A stretch of DNA of 37,111 nt from Rhizophagus sp. LPA8_4_AMF. Its lineage: Eukaryota > Glomeromycota > Glomeromycetes > Glomerales > Glomeraceae. Below are positions 10,216 to 23,578 of the stretch, piece after piece (positions within the stretch are counted from its first letter, which is position 1; every line of letters starts with the position of its first letter). Position numbers and translations under genes: made by a program. The notes beneath the pieces were generated by a model. It saw only the letters and a program-made list of their open reading frames with translations. It ran no database searches and was not told the origin of the DNA. Location of the stretch: contig JADRCO010000338.1 in assembly GCA_021464525.1 (NCBI GenBank), positions 1-37,111 of the forward strand, read 5' to 3'.

Positions 10216-12370
10216 TTAATAACTTCTTCCAAATAAAGCATATCTTTTGGCTAATTTATCACAAGAAATACATTTAGTTTCACCGGGAACAATTGGTGGA
10301 TCATTGGGCTGCTCTAAAGGAATGCACAAAGATTTGGCACCCATTGATGGAGCTTTTTCATCTTCTGCTTCTTCTTCAGTGACACTATTAATTAAAATGA
10401 GTTACTATTTAAAATATATTAAACACATAATCTTTTAAGATAAACTTACTGTCTAGTACTTTTTTCTTTTATACTAGTTTCGCATGAAACCTCTTCACAC
10501 CATGGAATCATGACAAAATTTTTACCATCCAAGGTTGAAACGAAATCTTCCCACTTTAAAACTATTTTTACATGATCATCATAAACTTTTTTGGCACGTT
10601 CAAACATGTCCTTCTGAATAATTTTAAGAGTATCGGAAATACGCGAAACAAGATCTGCTAAAGGAATAGGTTCTTTAGAACCATTATCACGACGAACCAT
10701 AAGCGATTGTTGATTTTGTAAGTCACGTGGACCTATTTCTAGACGGATCGGAACCCCCTAAAAAAAATATAATTTTTGCGAATTAGACAAAAAAATAAGA
10801 TAAATAAAATAAAAATAAACACAGTAAGTATTATATATTTGCTTTTAATTCCCAATGGTTATATTTATATCCTGGTGAATAATTCTCTCTTAGATCTGCC
10901 TTAGCTTTAATTCCAGCTGATTTCAGTTCTTCAACTACGTCATTTACTTTGCTTTCTACAAGTTTTTTGTCATCTTCTGTAGTCTTTGATGTAATACCAC
11001 AGGGGATGACAATAACTTGAGTTGCAGCAACACGGGGAGGCAACACTAAACCTTTATTATCACTGTGAATCATTACCATTACACCAATACTGCGAGTGGA
11101 AATGCCCCAAGAATTTTGCCAGACGTGTACTTTCTTTGCGTCTTTAGGATCCTCAATAACAATATCAAACATTTTCGAAAAATTTTGACCCAAACAATGA
11201 GAAGTAGCAGCCTGAACTCCACGACCTGTGGTTGGAATAAAACCTTCAAGAGTAGTAGTATAAAGTCCACCAGCAAACTTCTCTTTTTCAGATTTAATTC
11301 CTCTAATTACAGGAACTGCAAGCATATCTTCATATACCTGACGGTAAAGCTCTAAAATTTTATATACTTCGGTATCAGCTTCTTCCTTAGTAAAATGTGC
11401 AGTATGCCCTTCTTGCCACAAAAATTCACGTGTTCTAATAAAAGGTTCTGTAAATGACATGGAAAATTAATTGTTTAAAATAATATTTATGAAGTTAATA
11501 TATTTATATTGCTAATTAAAATCAATGATAAATAATAACATACGAGGATTTTTGAATTCCCATCGAACGACATTACACCATTGATTAAGTTTTAATGGTA
11601 AATCACGGTAAGTTCTAATCCACTTGGCAAAATATGGATACATTACTGTCTCAGATGTTGGACGAATAGCGACAGGATTTTCAATATTGCTAGATCCTCT
11701 GTTTGAAAATTAGATACTTATCTCAATATTCGACTATTAGGCAAAAATTAAATTAATGACATTGTGATACAAACGCTTTAGTAACCCAAGCAACTTCAGC
11801 GGCAAAGCCCTCGATATGATCCTTTTCTCTTTCCAATTGTCTTTGTGAAACAAACATTGGAAAGTAAGTATCTTCAACTCCTAATTTCTTGATTTCAGCA
11901 TCAAAAAAATCTTTCGATAATCATTTGAGCGTAAATTAGATCAAAAAATTATATATTACAAATTCAATAATTTAAATCTTCAATATGCCTTACTCTGAAT
12001 TTCTTGCCATATATTATAAGCCAAAGGCCTTATAATATAACATCCGGAAACTTCTTCATAATATTCTAGCATTTCAGAACGTTTCAGCACCTTGAAGATA
12101 AAGCGATATTTCTGTTCATTTTGTTCAAATTTAAAATTTATCAACTTCACAGTAACTTCAATACCTGAGTGTACCATGTAGAAAAGTCAACCTCTTTTCG
12201 AACCTCAATACCAATTTGAGAGGCTCCTTCGATATAGGCTATAGAGACAATTTAGTAAATTTATATAGTATTTTAATAAAGGTAAGAGCCAAATATTACA
12301 AAGTACCATCAGCTTTTTTAGCAGACTTTTTTGAAGCAACTTTCTTTTCGGCCTTATCCACGGTTGACAT
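10216..12370 (-). CDS. Prolyl-tRNA synthetase, cytosolic eukaryote type
   Basis: Eight exons in transcript order: 12370-12307, 12238-12165, 12090-11994, 11910-11775, 11698-11544, 11447-10843, 10757-10450 and 10384-10216; 535 residues. This class II enzyme joins proline to tRNA-Pro. Landmarks in order: [51 protein letters not shown], motif 2 ([20 protein letters not shown]), [27 protein letters not shown] joined to [13 protein letters not shown] (motif 3 region), and the eukaryote-type C-terminal zinc-binding tail with [12 protein letters not shown] and the terminal LFGRSY. The bacterial INS editing domain is absent, as expected. The N-terminus is a short Lys-rich extension with no presequence. 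Joining ELK to GVP requires the sixth intron (10758-10842) to start with GC. It is head-to-head with valyl-tRNA synthetase. Confidence 0.93.
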
Positions 12371-12578
12371 CTTTCTAAAGGAAAATATAAAATTTACGAA
12401 AATACTACAGAAAATAAAATCAAGATTTTGATCGTAAAACCATTTATTCTAAATTTGGGCTTAGAACTTTTGGTTGTACAAATCATCAGTCAGCATGACA
12501 CGTACCACGTATACCACGTTTGCCGAGTTATAAAAGATCTATACAGAGAAAAAAAAATATCCATTTTCCGAATCAAAA
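12371..12578. promoter_or_regulatory. 208-bp bidirectional promoter between two tRNA synthetase genes
   Basis: The start codons of ProRS (-) and ValRS (+) face away across 208 bp. The half nearer ValRS holds three CACGT cores in 21 bp (12499-12503, 12506-12510, 12515-12519; the last two share ACCACGT) and a TATAAAAG at 12529-12536. Shared control of both enzymes is inferred. No exact Gcn4 site (TGACTCA) is visible. Confidence 0.5.
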
Positions 12579-15500
12579 ATGGATGGCTCTAAGGAACAAA
12601 CACCGAGTCCTGAATCTAATCAAACTCCCGCAGGGTCTGATACAACACCCGTGTCTACTACGGCAAAGTCAAAAAATGCCGACAAAAATGAGGCAAAAAG
12701 ACAAGCAAAGCTTGCAAAATATGCGGCTAAACAAGAAAAACTTACACATGTAAGTGGATTATTACTATATTTTCTTGAATATATTATACAAAAATTTTGG
12801 TTATACTTTTTTAAATTATAATTAGTTAACTGAAGGTGAAAAAAAGAAGGAAAAAGAGAAAAAGCCAAAAAGTGACAAAGCCTCCAGGAAAGTAGACGAA
12901 TTTATTGATAATACACCTCCTGGTGAAAAGAAAGGTATTATAATAGTAATTCTTGAATGGAAAACGCGTGAAATTAATTATTTACCAGAGTTCTTTCATT
13001 TATTTTAAAGATATGTCCAAACCAATGGCTTCCGCTTATAATCCAAAAGCTGTTGAAGCTGCTTGGTATGCGTGGTGGGAAACTCAAGGCTTTTTCAAAC
13101 CTGAATTGACTCCGGATGGTAAACCTAAGCCCGAAGGAATATTTGTTGTTCCCGCTCCTCCACCAAATGTGACAGGTTCCCTTCATATTGGTCACGGTTT
13201 GACCGTAGCTATCCAAGATACTCTAAGTAGATGGTATATAAGTAACAGATATTAGATCTATCTATTTCGCACATTTTTTAACTCTAAATTTTATTAGGAA
13301 TCGAATGTTAGGCAAAACGGTATTATTTAATCCAGGAATTGATCACGCGGGTATTTCAACACAATCTGTTGTTGAAAAGAAGTTATGGGTTGAAAAGAAG
13401 CAAACACGTCATGATCTTGGACGTGAAGCATTTGTTAATGAAATTTGGAAATGGAAAAATAAGTATGTATTTGTCATTGGTTTTCATTTTTTTTTATGAT
13501 ATTTAAATTGACGAATTTAATAAAACAAGATATGGCGATCGTATTCATTCACAATTAAAACGACTTGGAGGTTCTTATGATTGGGAAAGAGCTGTTTTTA
13601 CAATGGATGAAGTTAGCATAAAATTTTCAATTTGGCGCGTTCTACCGGTATTATTGGTATTAAATATTAATATATATCAGTTATTCAAATTTCTTAGAAA
13701 CCAAGTAGAGCTGTCATTGAAACCTTTTGTCGATTGCAAGAAGAAGGAATTATTTACAGATCAACTCGGTTGATAAATTGGTGTGTTAGACTTAATACAT
13801 CTTTATCAAATCTTGAAGTTGAAAATAAAGAAATATCTGGACGTATACTATTATCAGTTCCAGGGTACGATCCAGAGGAAAAATTTGAATTTGGGATTTT
13901 AACATCATTTGGATATCCTATTGAAAATTCTGGTAATTATAATAATTTTATATTAATTAATCTATTTATTAAATATCTTATATGTCATTTAGATGAAAAA
14001 ATCGTTGTTGCCACTACTCGTCCTGAAACAATGCTTGGTGATACTGGCATTGCTATTCATCCAAAAGATGAGCGTTATAAGGTTAATTCTTTTGTTAAAC
14101 CATGTAATTAAGTAATTATAAGTTTATTGCACTCCTAATTAAGGGAAATTTCTTGATTATTAAAAATAAAGCATCTTCATGGAAAGTTCGCCGTTCATCC
14201 ATTCAATGGAAGAAAACTTCCTATTGTCCTCGACGATATTGTAGTAGACATGACTTTCGGCACTGGTGCTGTCAAGATTACGCCAGCCCATGATTTTAAC
14301 GATTATGAAGTTGGTAAACGACATAATCTCGAATTTATCAATATTTTAAATGATGACGGTACTTTAAATGCAAACGGTGCTCCTTTCCAAGTAAGCATTA
14401 TTAATTTATTTCATTTATTAATGTTTATTATATTTTATCTAATATTGTAATATTATAGGGAATGAAAAGATTTTATGTTCGTGATGCAGTTGTTAATGCA
14501 CTTAAAGAAAAAGACTTATATGTTGGAACGATAGAAAACCCTATGACTGTTCCTGTTTGCTCGTAAGTGGCTTATACCCGAGTTTGCCTTCTTTTTTACG
14601 TTCTCAGTAGTCTAAACATTAAAAAACAAAAAAATTTTTTTTTTTTTAAGTAAATCAGGAGACATTATCGAACCACTTTTAAAACCTCAATGGTGGGTTA
14701 GTTGTTCTGATATGGCAAAAAACGCAATGAAGGTTTGTGTTTACTTTCCTTACGATAAATATTTTTGTAATTTGCTTTATATTAAAATAGCATATTTACA
14801 AATGAAATAGGCAGTGGAAGATGGAAAATTGCGCATTTTCCCCCCTACTTCAGAAAAAGAGTGGTTCAGATGGCTTGATAATATTCAGGATTGGTGTATT
14901 TCGCGTCAATTATGGTGGGGACACCAAATTCCCGCTTATTTTATAAAATTATCGAACCAGGATCAAGATGTATGTAGGCTTTATAATCTTTTTAGTCAAG
15001 CTTTAAAAATGTCTGATTGATTTAAAAAAAAAATATGTCAGCCCTCGGATGGAAAATATTGGGTATCAGGTCGTAATATAGAAGAGGCTCAAGAGAAAGC
15101 AAATAAAAAATTCTCGGATGTTGAGTTCACCTTAAAACGAGATCCAGATGTGTTAGATACTTGGTTTTCTTCAGGATTATGGCCATTCTCTATTTTCGGC
15201 TGGCCTGATAAGGTAGATTTCTTGTTTTCCCAAAAGTCTGATGATTATTTTTATTAACGTAATATTATCAAACACAGACAAGCGACTTAGAAACTTTTTA
15301 TCCGACATCGCTTTTAGAAACTGGATGGGATATTTTATTTTTCTGGGTAGCTAGAATGGTTATGTTGGGTATTAAGCTAACTGGACATGTTCCTTTCAAT
15401 GAAGTTTTTTGTCACGCGATGATTCGAGATGCACATGGCCGAAAGATGAGTAAATCGTTAGGCAATGTAATTGATCCAGTAGATGTAATTCAAGGTATAT

Positions 15501-17200
15501 CATTAGAGGAATTACATGCCAAATTATATGAAGGTAATCTTGATATACGCGAGATTGAAAAAGCTAAGGCTGGCCAAAAAGCTGATTTTCCAAATGGTAT
15601 TCCTGAATGTGGTACTGATGCATTGAGATTCGCGTTGTGTGCATACACTTCAGCAGGTAATTAAATATAGTTTAATTATTTAATTTTTATTTTATTTTAT
15701 TTTTTTTATTTTATACTTTATCTTGCTATTTAATTTTATTAATAACTTTTTAGGTCGTGATATAAATCTTGATATCCTTCGTGTGGAAGGATATAGAAAA
15801 TTCTGTAATAAATTATGGAATGCAACTAGATTTGCATTAATGAAATTAGGAGACGATTTCATACCAAGAGAAAATGCTAAAGTATGCTATTTTTTGAGTC
15901 AATATTAAATTTAACAATCAACTAACTTGTTTAAATGTTTTCTAAATTAGAAAACTGGCGAAGAGTCACTGGCTGAACAATGGATATTACACAAATTAAA
16001 TCAAAGTGCAACAGAAACAAACAAATCTTTACATGAAAGAAACTTTATGGCTGCTACAACGGCAATACATAACTTTTGGTTATATGAACTTTGTGATGTT
16101 TATATTGTAAATATATTTTTTAACCCCATTTTTTTTGCAAAATGAATTAATGATTTATATTTAAATATGTAGGAACTGATAAAACCATTAACAGATGCTG
16201 ATACATCAATTACTGATAATGTAAATCGTAAACGGTCAGCTCAAGACACATTATATACTTGTTTAGAAGCTGGTCTCAAGCTACTTCACCCATTTATGCC
16301 ATTTGTGACAGAAGAATTATATCAACGTTTGCCTCGACGTTCTGCAGACAATATTCCAACGATCGTTAAGGCCAAATACCCAGTTGAGGTATGATAAATT
16401 ATATTTTATTTGTAACATTTGTTATAATACCTGTAATATAACACTCAGAGAACATATTTGCATAGGAGCCAGAGTATCATAATCCACAGGCAGAAGAACA
16501 ATTTGAACTTGTATTCTCTGTGATAAGAACTGCTCGGTCTCTAACAGCTGAATATAATATTCAGTCTAATGCCTCATGCAAGTGTATTTGTTTAGTTTTC
16601 TGAAATATTTATCTTATTAAATCTCATTATAATCTTCATATCTCTAAAACATATTAGTATTCATTCAAGCTGCCTCTGAGAAAACTGCAAATTTGCTAAC
16701 TTCACAGGAACAAAGCATTATTACTTTAGTAAAAAGTGCCAAATCTGTGCATGTTTTCCAGAAAGGTGAAACTATTCCAGCTGGCTGTGCTTTAAGCACA
16801 GTAAATGATGAAATAAATGTACTATTAATGGTTAAGGTAAAAAATAATATTTCCTTTTTGTACATATTATATTAATATATAAATTAACTTACGTGTTTAT
16901 TTAGGGATTTATCGATATTGATGCTGAAGTTTCAAAGTTCCAAAAGAAGCTCGAGAAAACAACTCAATCTCTAACATCACTTCAGAAAAAGACTTCAATT
17001 CCCGATTACGAAAACAAGGTTCCAGAAGATGTAAGAGAAGCTAATGAAACTAAGGTAATTAATTTAATAATGTGTTTCTTATCTATTTGTTAAACTAATA
17101 TAGGAATTGATTTACTTTATTGTAATAGCTTAAAAATTACCAAGCCGAAATTGATGCTTTAAATCATAGTATTCAAAACTTTTTAAAATTAAAAGATTAG
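12579..17200 (+). CDS. VAS1: Valyl-tRNA synthetase
   Basis: Twenty exons: 12579-12749, 12826-12934, 13011-13233, 13298-13462, 13530-13611, 13698-13932, 13993-14081, 14172-14390, 14459-14562, 14651-14732, 14811-14969, 15042-15212, 15278-15656, 15754-15881, 15951-16106, 16173-16388, 16466-16583, 16658-16836, 16905-17054 and 17129-17200; 1068 residues, close to yeast Vas1. It is a class I enzyme that attaches valine to tRNA-Val. Visible marks are a Lys/Glu-rich N-terminal extension (1-95), HIGH at residues 152-155 (GSLHIGHGL), the CP1 editing domain with [18 protein letters not shown] and [18 protein letters not shown] at 659-663, an anticodon-binding domain, and a C-terminal coiled coil. The donor at 16583/16584 (AAGT before GTATTT) was chosen because the earlier GT shifts the frame. 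Yeast makes cytosolic and mitochondrial forms from one gene; no presequence is visible from this ATG. Confidence 0.95.
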
Positions 17201-17337
17201 TATAATTTAAACAGACAATAATATAAGTTATATGTAAAATAAATATGTTTAATAGTAATTATAACATATAATAATATATAGTACAAAACTTTTGTTTGAT
17301 GAAAAAACTACAAATCATTAAAAAAGACAAATAACTT

Positions 17338-18448
17338 TTAAATGTCTACATCCAATTCTTTTCTTGCTTGCAACTTTACCATCTTATCGTGATATTTTTT
17401 ACTTTCATTTAATTCCTGAAGTATTCTCTCTTCTGTAAAAAGGTAAATAATAAATAATAAAGAAGAAATATAAATTAAATTTATAAATTAACTTACCAAA
17501 ACCTTTTTCCTCTTCGGCTAACTTTGGATCTAACATGCTCAACATATGTTGTTCTATTCTAACCATTTCAAGTTGTTCTTCCAGCTGATGAAATTTATCA
17601 ATACGTCTCTGATGAGCTCTTATACGTTTATTCATCATCATGGAAATCCAAGTAGGTTGTTTCAAACCTCGTACTCGCTGGAGCTTATAGCCTAATTGAG
17701 TAACTACTGTATGTATTTTTAAATCTGACCTAAAAGAATGATTTTTCTTTGGCAATTTCTTTTCTAATTCTTTGTATTCTGGTGGAGTATATAAGCGCTC
17801 ATCTAAAGGGATTCTATAAGCAGGATGAGGATCAAGAGTACGAGCACCATGAGTACGTGTATCCAAAACGAACTTGTGTAATTTAGGCTATTAAGATATA
17901 AATTACAGGATATTAGAATTATTGCTTGATTGGAACAATAATGAATACATGCCATGATCTTACTCTCTTCCAATTTGCCAACTGATATAATGGAAATATA
18001 TTAGACACATGTTTTTTGTAAAGAACGATAAAATTGAATAAAATTAACTTACGATATCCAGAACTTCTTTAAGTCTACCTTTCCTACCCCAAGCTAAATC
18101 ATCAATATGCTGAAAAGCCTCTTGATTTCCTTTAAGTGCTTTTATTATAATGAACTTGCACTTTAAAAATATCAAGTTTATTAACAGTAAATTCTTTCAA
18201 TAATTCGACTTTCACTTTACCTCTTGAGCCTCTTTTAAATATTCAACGGTTTTACTTATCGAAGTTTCATGCCTCCTTAGCCTAAAATTTAGACGAATGT
18301 TGTAAAATAAATATTTTTGGTGAAGATCATCAGGAAATGATCTAGAAGTATTAAGTAAGGATTTATAAAGAGAGAGAACGGGCAAGCGGTGTTGAGTAAG
18401 TTTCCAAAAAGGCCTTTTAGGCTTATTTCGCAAAATTTGTAGAGACAT
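17338..18448 (-). CDS. LYR-motif (Complex1_LYR superfamily) protein
   Basis: Five exons in transcript order: 18448-18221, 18160-18053, 17981-17964 (18 nt), 17887-17497 and 17432-17338; 279 residues. The N-terminus has RLPVLSLYKSLLN followed by YNIRLNFRLRRHE. That is the LYR-type tripeptide plus downstream basic helix used by mitochondrial LYR proteins to contact acyl-carrier protein or the Fe-S/assembly machinery. Next comes KALKGNQEAF, then DLAWGRKGRLKEVLD, the second conserved block of the fold. The long C-terminal region (about residues 120-279) is basic and helical (RIRAHQRRIDKFHQLEEQLE) with no domain I can name. Length and layout recall fungal Cup1-like LYR proteins, a weak assignment. 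The first intron acceptor was taken at TTTAAAG before TGCAAG because the nearer acceptor hits a stop. Confidence 0.75.
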
Positions 18449-18556
18449 TTATTGATATTTAACGTTCCAATTGATTTATAGATCTTGTACAACATTGATA
18501 AAGATGATCGACATTTAGACGCGATAACGCGACACTTTGTAGTTTGTCATTTTACA
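18449..18556. promoter_or_regulatory. 108-bp bidirectional promoter (LYR gene / Zip3-like gene)
   Basis: The two start codons diverge across only 108 bp, the tightest pair in the window. Transcripts probably overlap or have very short leaders. No recognised factor site is seen. Confidence 0.45.
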
Positions 18557-20339
18557 ATGTATAATGAATTTCTTCATTGTAACGCGTGTTTTACATATCC
18601 TTCGTCTTCAAAAGAAGACCAAATACGGTTTTGGTTAACAGAGTGCGGGCATGTAGTATGCAAATCGTGTTTAAATAAGCATGGCGAAGCAAGTCATGGT
18701 ATGGCTACTTTACACGCGTTTTAGATACTTTTTTTTGTGGGAGTTCCATTATTTAATACTCTATACTGATTCCAGATAGTTCTAATGTTACAGAACACAC
18801 TTGTCCTGTTTGCAATACACGGTGTGCAGCTGTAGAGTTGGCAGATAACGTGAGTTCTTATACTCTTTCTTTAATTAGATACTGTATCCATAATGAAATT
18901 TAGTTATTATTTGAATGCATAGCTCCCTCCTAATCTTGGTGCATTCTTTCGGTCCACTTATGATATACTGGATGAAGCCGCCGATGTTATGCGAGTGAGA
19001 TTTTGATTAAAATGTTCAAATCAAATAACATTGATAATTCTTAATTAACGTAATATTTTAATTAGTTTCAGAAAACCAATACAATTTCATTAATTGAATT
19101 TTTGAAAGATAAATTACACAAACAAAGACAGATGCTTGACAAAGCGAAAAATGAAATACTTCAATACAAGGACATGAAAAAGTAATGTGTTAAAAGATTA
19201 TTATTGATAATTGAATTCATAAAACTACATTTGTTACTCTCAATTAATTATTAAGTGAGCTACAAAACCTTAAAGAAGAAAATCGACGTTTAAAATCTCA
19301 ATTGCAAGAAACTCGACCAAACACTTCAAGTACTTCAGTAAAAAGGCCAATAGAATCACCAACAAAATTAAACAACAGGTTTTATTTTATGAATTATATG
19401 AATTTTATTTTACAATTTAATAGTGATTTTCATTGAATTTTAGTCCGCGAAAGCTCCATAAATCACCAACTCAAAATCGTGATCTTGATATTTCGTCAAG
19501 TCAGGTAGTGATATTGTTATAACGCGCATTTTTTTTTTGATCCTGTTTTTTAAGCAATTTTTTCTAAAGACGTGCCAACCGAGAACTCCAAACCCACCTA
19601 AACGATTAACATTATCGACTTCAAGAAATTCACCGATGAGGCCGTTAATCTTCAAACAGCAGCCGCAACAAAAATACGATAACTATTCTTCCCAACTTGA
19701 ACATCAAAATAATAATGGACTCCCTTATAGTAATCAGATATCATGTAATTATGGCGTTGGAAATTATGATAGCTACGAAGGTATCAGTGACAGGTAAAAT
19801 GATCGATATTTATTTAAAGTTGATATGGATATATATTTCTCAGTTAATGAAATTGCTATTCTATATTCAATAGACGTGATGCTAGAGCTATGCCATCACC
19901 ATCTAATGAATGTTATTCAGTTTCTTTTTCCGAAAGTAATTGCGACCAATTTCCTCAAAAAATCTCTAATGCAACATTTTCTCGACCCGGAACAGCTTCT
20001 AGTAGTACGCGTATGACGTGGAGTGAGTTACGTAATAGTAATAGAATTGCGCGACATGATGTATTGAGGATAGATCCCGGTAAGTAAATTTATTAAGTAT
20101 TTATAGTATTATTATTATAACTAACTTAAACCATAGGATCGAGAGCATTATCGGCTGCTTCTGCTTCAAAATATCAAAACCCGTCACCTTTAAATTACAC
20201 AATATCAACGAATTTTCGGCCATCTTTACCCATGTCAAGAAATTTCATAGTTCCACAACCACAACCGCCACAACCTCCAAGAACTCCCATTATAAGAAAC
20301 CGAGACGCATTACCGGGATTAAATAACCGAAGATGGTGA
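18557..20339 (+). CDS. Zip3/RNF212/HEI10-like RING protein (probable meiotic SUMO/ubiquitin E3 ligase)
   Basis: Nine exons (18557-18698, 18776-18849, 18923-18994, 19066-19181, 19256-19378, 19444-19504, 19570-19793, 19874-20079, 20137-20339) give 406 residues. A C3HC4 RING opens the protein: C8, C11, C30, H32, C35, C38, C57 and C60 (CNACF, ECGHVVCKSC, CPVC). It is followed by PNLGAFFRST, a FQKTN start of helix, a coiled coil of about residues 98-150 (DKLHKQRQMLDKAKNEILQY, ENRRLKSQLQ), and a long Ser/Pro/Asn-rich tail ending in PQPQPPQPPRTP. RING, then short linker, FF motif, FQ, coiled coil and disordered tail is the arrangement of RNF212/Zip3/ZHP-3 proteins, which stabilise crossover sites in meiosis. 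The start is the only ATG that keeps the RING complete. Confidence 0.75.
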
Positions 20340-20570
20340 AGTTTGATTGACGATTTAGCAAACTTTTGTATTTTACATATAGAAAAAAATTGATTGATTG
20401 TATTTATTACTGCGTATATTTATTACAAATTTCGAAAATACATGCGTCATATGTTAAAAATTAAAATTTATTAATATAATTAAAACGGCTTAATGCACAA
20501 ATTTCATGTATCGTTTATGAGTTAAAAAGTAATTAAAGAAACTTTATATATAATAGTACAATAAGTTAAT

Positions 20571-22391
<1,821 letters not shown>

Positions 22392-23578
22392 TTAAGACTT
22401 GGGTTGTGGAGCAGCAAAAGTCAGGCGCTGTTCATAAAATTTTATCATCTAAAAAAAAATTGATTTTTTAGTAATTATATCATTGAATTAACATAATGTA
22501 AAATAAAAATTTACCTTTTGAGGGCATTTAATATTGGCTTCTTTAGCTGGATGTCTCGAAGTATCCCCATTTTTCCTTCAACACACAAATATATTAGTAT
22601 TATAATTATTTTCTTCGCAAACTATAATAAAATACAATTTACCATTTCAAATAGACCAGTAGTTCCCCAGTTTTATCATCACGAGTAACTGTTTCAACTC
22701 CTGAAACCGAGCTCTCCCAATCTTCGTCATGATCGAACTCTTCATCTATTTTAGATCTAGCTACTTTCGCTTTTTTAGGTGTAATAGAAGTACGTGCTTT
22801 CTTTGTTTCTTTTCTAATAGGGGTAGGAGGAGGAGCAGCAGCACCTCTTTTCCTACCTTTTCTGGTCTCCTTTTGTTGCTTGACTTCTTCACTATTATTT
22901 GCCCAATAATCTTTTACTAACTCTTCAGCGAAACTATTAATGCAAGTATTATAGGTTATAAACTTCGTTACCAATTATATTCAATATAAAAAAAATCATT
23001 ATCAATAAATTATTCATACACATTATCTTCAGCTTCCCAAGTAGATTCTTCTTCGCTATACCCTTTATTTAAAATAGATAGATAAATAAATAAATAAACA
23101 AATAAACAAAATTAACTACAAAGATAAAAATCTAATATCGCCAAATAATTTACCTTTCCATTTAATATAATAATATGTTTTATTCTATAAAAAAATTAAA
23201 TTAATTATAAAAAACATAAGTTAACGTAAAAAATCGTCTATAACTTACCCTTCTCTTATTATGATCGAGTACTTTCTCTACTTCATAGACTTCTCCGGAC
23301 TCATCATCGTCTTTATCACTTTTCTCATTACTTTTTGCTTGATCTTGAGCCGCACTTTCTTTAGGATCTTCGTTTTCTTTTTCATTTGAAGGATCTTCAT
23401 TCTGATTTTCACCTTTAGAAGTATCTGTTTCTTGCTCTTGTGTCTTATTCGTAGTCGAAGTATTTTGTTCGGCGTTGTCAACTGAAGTTCCCTCCGCTTC
23501 AACGGTCGTTACCTCTCCGTCATAGTTCAAAAACTGATCAGCAACATCTACTTCTTCTTCTGCTTTACTGCGTGTCAT
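22392..23578 (-). CDS. HP1/Swi6-like heterochromatin protein (chromodomain plus chromoshadow domain)
   Basis: Six exons in transcript order: 23578-23249, 23184-23154 (31 nt), 23062-23020, 22933-22643, 22575-22515 and 22448-22392; 270 residues. After an acidic, Glu/Asp/Asn-rich N-terminus (about 1-95) comes a chromodomain: EVYEVEKVLDHNKRR, NKTYYYIKWKGYSEEESTWE, AEDNVFAEELVKDYW. The cage aromatics are present (Tyr of VYEVE, Trp of IKWKG, Tyr of GYS). A Lys/Arg-rich hinge (RKGRKRG, KKARTSITPKKAKVARSK) follows. A chromoshadow-like domain closes the protein: DEDWESSVSGVETV, LLVYLKWKNGDTSRHPAKEA, CPQKMIKFYEQRL. HP1 proteins read H3K9 methylation, dimerise through the chromoshadow domain and silence repeats. 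The donor of exon 3 (AATGT before GTATGA) was chosen because it alone keeps the frame into FAEEL. Confidence 0.88.
23075..23111. repeat. (AAAT)n-type microsatellite in an HP1-like intron
   Basis: GATA/AAAT/AAAC tetranucleotides repeat here inside the intron between the 31-nt exon and exon 3 of the HP1-like gene. Of marker value only. Confidence 0.6.

Noticed and set aside
11980-12177. 65-residue frame suggesting ProRS starts at 12177
   Set aside because: The ATG lies inside exon 2 (TGGTACACT) and the frame runs through a 74-nt intron; the spliced upstream exons restore the expected N-terminal sequence.
12520-12753. 77-residue frame overlapping the ValRS first exon, possible mitochondrial leader
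   Set aside because: It is in a different frame from ValRS and no splice was found that would join them.
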